From Clostridia bacterium (GTDB lineage: Bacteria; Bacillota; Clostridia; Saccharofermentanales; Saccharofermentanaceae), in assembly GCA_017881645.1 (NCBI GenBank), contig JADGQQ010000056.1:1-24868 (forward strand): DNA of 24,868 bases, in the 5' to 3' direction. The notes beneath the pieces were generated by a model. It ran no database searches. It saw only the letters and a program-made list of their open reading frames with translations, and was not told the origin of the DNA. Each line of letters begins with the position of its first letter. Positions within the stretch are counted from its first letter, which is position 1. Of the stretch, positions 22,483 through 24,868 are shown in pieces. Made by a program: the position numbers and the translations under genes.

Positions 22483-24797
22483 AGGATAATGGAATTTATG
22501 TTTTTGATCACGATCATGTGGATGCAGGCAACGTCGAAAAGTCGGGGCCTGCGACTACGATATATTCATTCCTGACAAGCCGCTTCGCGATATTGGGAAT
22601 GATTCTCTGTTCCTTCGGGGTAATTATTCTGATCATGACTGCATCACTTCAGTTTTCAAATTATTCTGAAAATGCATTGTCGAATTCAGCCGGAGTTCCG
22701 ATGCAGTATTCCGTTAATGCTCCCCGTGGAAATATCACGGACCGTAACGGAGTGTCACTGGCGTCATCCGAAGAAGTAAATACACTTCTGATTGCCAATG
22801 CAGGTATGAACGATACCGATTTGAATGCCATGCTGCTCGAATTATCGTATCTGTTTGACCAGTATAATGCGGTTTCTGTCACGGATTTATCAAATTATCT
22901 GACAATCAATCCATATGCTTTTCAGAAAACGCCGGACGAGATAACATCTTGGCAGGTCAGTAAAAATCTCTTCAATTTAAAGGAGCCCAAGACGGCAAAA
23001 GTTGTAACATACTCTGATGGATATGTGATGAGCGACCCGCAGATATTTTTCCTGTATCTCAGGGCTAAATTTAACATTGATGAATCCTATTCTCCCGATG
23101 AAGCCTATCGCATCGCTGTGATCCGTTATCAAATGTTTGCCGATAGTTGGGCTTATTCAACAGGAACGCCGGTCAAAATAGCAACGGATGTTCCGCAGAG
23201 TCTTATTCAGCTTCTTCTGGAGCAAAACTTCAAATATAAGGGCATTATTGCGTCTAAAGACTATCGAAGAGTGTATTCGCCCTTGGCGGAAGTCTCCTCG
23301 CATGTTGTCGGGTATGTAGGCAAAATCTCGCAGGACGGACTTACACAGCTGCAGAGCATGGGATATTCTTCGGACGACGTTGTCGGACAAGCCGGTATCG
23401 AGTCGCAGATGGAGCGTTATCTGCATGGGCAGTCCGGAATGAAGGCATACAATATCTGGACGGACGCAGGAGACAAAGGAAGTTATTATTCCGAAAGTAT
23501 TGGTACGGATCCGATCCCCGGAGCGAATGTAACGCTTACTATTGATTCAAGGTATCAGAAGGTGCTGCTGGATGGTATTAAGGATTATATCGCATCGGCT
23601 GCAGCAGATGAACTTGTACGCAAGACCGGCAACAAAACTGCATCCGCAGGAGCAGGCGTCATGCTGGATGTAAAAACCGGCGATATTCTGGCCATGGTTT
23701 CCTACCCGAATTTTGATCCCAGTGACTTTGTTTTATCCATGGAAGGTGATACACAGGCAGCGGAACAGGTGAAATACTACCTTGGAGTCGGGAAATATGA
23801 AAAAATAACCAAAGATGATACGCCGCTCTGGAATCGGGCCATCATGTCCCAATATGCGCCGGGGTCCACATTTAAGATGGTAACTGCTGTAGCAGCGCTT
23901 GAAACAAAGGTCATTTCTCCAGGCAGCAATACGCTTGTATGTACAAGTCCTGTTGAAATCGGCGGCTGGAAATTTACATGTCATGAGAGACCGGTGGGAG
24001 GACATGGTCCGCTGACACTCTCCCGGGCTTTTGCGACCTCCTGCAATATTTATTTCCAGAAACTTGGCGTTGCTACAGGAATCGATGCGATCGATGAATG
24101 GGGCAAAAAATTGGGGCTCGGCGAATTGAGCGGCGTGGATCTTCCCGGTGAATTTGCCGGAACAAGAGCCAGCCGCGAGACAAAGAGACTCCTTCGTGTG
24201 CAGGAATATGATAAGACATGGTTTCCTGCGGATACCGCGCAAAGCGCCATCGGTCAGTTTGACAATGATTTTACGATTCTGCAGCTGGCAAGATATACTG
24301 CAGCCCTCGCAACGGATAATCTTGTAACTCCGCATGTTATCAAGGAAGTCACGGCGGAAGACGGAACCGTATTGTATACCGGTTCGACAGCGGTTACTCC
24401 GGTCGGCATCAGCCAGAGTACATTGGCTGCCATTAAGGCCGGCATGGAAGCTGTAGTGTCAACCGATGAGGGTACGGCACGCGATACATTTCTGAACTTT
24501 CCGATCAAAATCGCGTGTAAGACAGGAACAGCAGAAACCGGATTTGAGACTGCGAACAAAGAATATTCGAACGGTCTATTTGTTTGCTATGCTCCTGCGG
24601 ATGACCCTCAGGTAGCTATTGCATTTGTTGTAGAAAAGGGAGAATACGGAGCGCAGACATCTGTCATCGCAAAGAAACTGCTTATGGCGTATTTTGGAAT
24701 AAGTGATTCGTCAAGTACCGGCACGGTTGACACCGATGCTTCCATCGGCGATATTCCTACTTCCGTTACGACCCCGGCACCGACACCGACGCCGTAA
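22467..24797 (+). CDS. mrdA: Penicillin-binding protein 2 (class B transpeptidase)
   Basis: A 776-residue monofunctional transpeptidase that cross-links lateral-wall peptidoglycan with RodA and MreCD. After about 40 cytoplasmic residues comes one membrane span (about 41-60). The PBP dimer domain follows, including NAPRGNITDRNG (84-95) and VVGQAGIESQMERYL (305-319), and then the transpeptidase domain with STFK (Ser467, Lys470), SCN (525-527) and KTG (685-687). All three active-site motifs are intact. The C-terminus ends in a Thr/Pro tail (TTPAPTPTP) like that of MreC. The ATG at 22467 has GGAGG 4 bases upstream and overlaps mreD. Position after mreCD supports the elongation rather than division (FtsI) role. 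No beta-lactamase or regulator is adjacent. Confidence 0.94.
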   Translation: MANQIKDNGIYVFDHDHVDAGNVEKSGPATTIYSFLTSRFAILGMILCSFGVIILIMTASLQFSNYSENALSNSAGVPMQYSVNAPRGNITDRNGVSLASSEEVNTLLIANAGMNDTDLNAMLLELSYLFDQYNAVSVTDLSNYLTINPYAFQKTPDEITSWQVSKNLFNLKEPKTAKVVTYSDGYVMSDPQIFFLYLRAKFNIDESYSPDEAYRIAVIRYQMFADSWAYSTGTPVKIATDVPQSLIQLLLEQNFKYKGIIASKDYRRVYSPLAEVSSHVVGYVGKISQDGLTQLQSMGYSSDDVVGQAGIESQMERYLHGQSGMKAYNIWTDAGDKGSYYSESIGTDPIPGANVTLTIDSRYQKVLLDGIKDYIASAAADELVRKTGNKTASAGAGVMLDVKTGDILAMVSYPNFDPSDFVLSMEGDTQAAEQVKYYLGVGKYEKITKDDTPLWNRAIMSQYAPGSTFKMVTAVAALETKVISPGSNTLVCTSPVEIGGWKFTCHERPVGGHGPLTLSRAFATSCNIYFQKLGVATGIDAIDEWGKKLGLGELSGVDLPGEFAGTRASRETKRLLRVQEYDKTWFPADTAQSAIGQFDNDFTILQLARYTAALATDNLVTPHVIKEVTAEDGTVLYTGSTAVTPVGISQSTLAAIKAGMEAVVSTDEGTARDTFLNFPIKIACKTGTAETGFETANKEYSNGLFVCYAPADDPQVAIAFVVEKGEYGAQTSVIAKKLLMAYFGISDSSSTGTVDTDASIGDIPTSVTTPAPTPTP

Positions 24798-24868
24798 TTT
24801 ATATCCGGTTACTTGCGCGGTTCAGCGCACATTTTCATTCATATTGGATTCGATCGATCATGTTTCCA

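Noticed and set aside
24814..24829. Small hairpin TGCGC/GCGCA after the PBP2 stop
   Set aside because: The stem is only 5 bp and the T run after it is short and interrupted, so I do not call it a terminator; the window ends 39 bases later.
1..24868. Mobile element, prophage, CRISPR, toxin-antitoxin or biosynthetic cluster
   Set aside because: No transposase, integrase, repeat-spacer array, paired small toxin-antitoxin genes or tRNA-flanked insertion was found; gene order is that of a housekeeping chromosome region.

Overview
The window reads as a chromosomal segment of a low-to-moderate GC Gram-positive anaerobe, most likely a member of the Clostridia (Bacillota). The reasons are strong AGGAGG-type ribosome binding sites, an RqcH/NFACT protein, QueH-type queuosine synthesis, a RuvC resolvase (Bacilli usually use RecU instead), Na+-pump decarboxylase subunits, and a radC-mreC-mreD-PBP2 cluster. 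The family or genus cannot be fixed from what is visible. No RNA gene, insertion sequence, prophage or CRISPR array was seen. Nearly everything is housekeeping, and the longest gene-free stretch is about 260 bases (13563-13822).

Layout. 1-196: the tail of a surface protein with a C-terminal membrane anchor that resembles a sortase signal. 229-2740 (minus): a DUF815-type AAA+ ATPase followed by a Gfo/Idh/MocA oxidoreductase. 2882-4219 (plus): pyrimidine-nucleoside phosphorylase. 4241-7285 (plus): ruvC-ruvA-ruvB-queH from a clear promoter, giving Holliday-junction processing plus a queuosine step. 7237-9539 (minus): a small membrane protein and RqcH, whose end overlaps the end of queH by 49 bases. 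9578-13655 (minus): an operon of two divergent long-form PRPP synthase paralogs followed by the beta and gamma subunits of a sodium-pumping decarboxylase, closed by a clear intrinsic terminator. 13823-18227 (plus): the GTPase YsxC/EngB, the DNA uptake channel ComEC and the DNA polymerase III delta subunit. 18224-20059 (plus): an NADP isocitrate dehydrogenase of the eukaryote-like type, under its own strong promoter, and a SEC-C zinc protein. 20162-24797 (plus): radC, mreC, mreD and a class B penicillin-binding protein, i.e. the cell-elongation machinery but without mreB at its usual place.

The least ordinary part is the prs-prs-oadB-oadG operon. The two PRPP synthase-like proteins differ from each other at motifs that are normally conserved, and the Na+ pump subunits lack their carboxyltransferase partner. 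Other points worth a look are a D-to-E change in the tRNA-binding motif of RqcH, a C-terminal extension on RuvB, a 12-base tandem repeat inside comEC, a probable CTG start for mreD, and matching Thr-Pro tails on MreC and PBP2. I did not find a convincing new defence, mobile or secondary-metabolite system.
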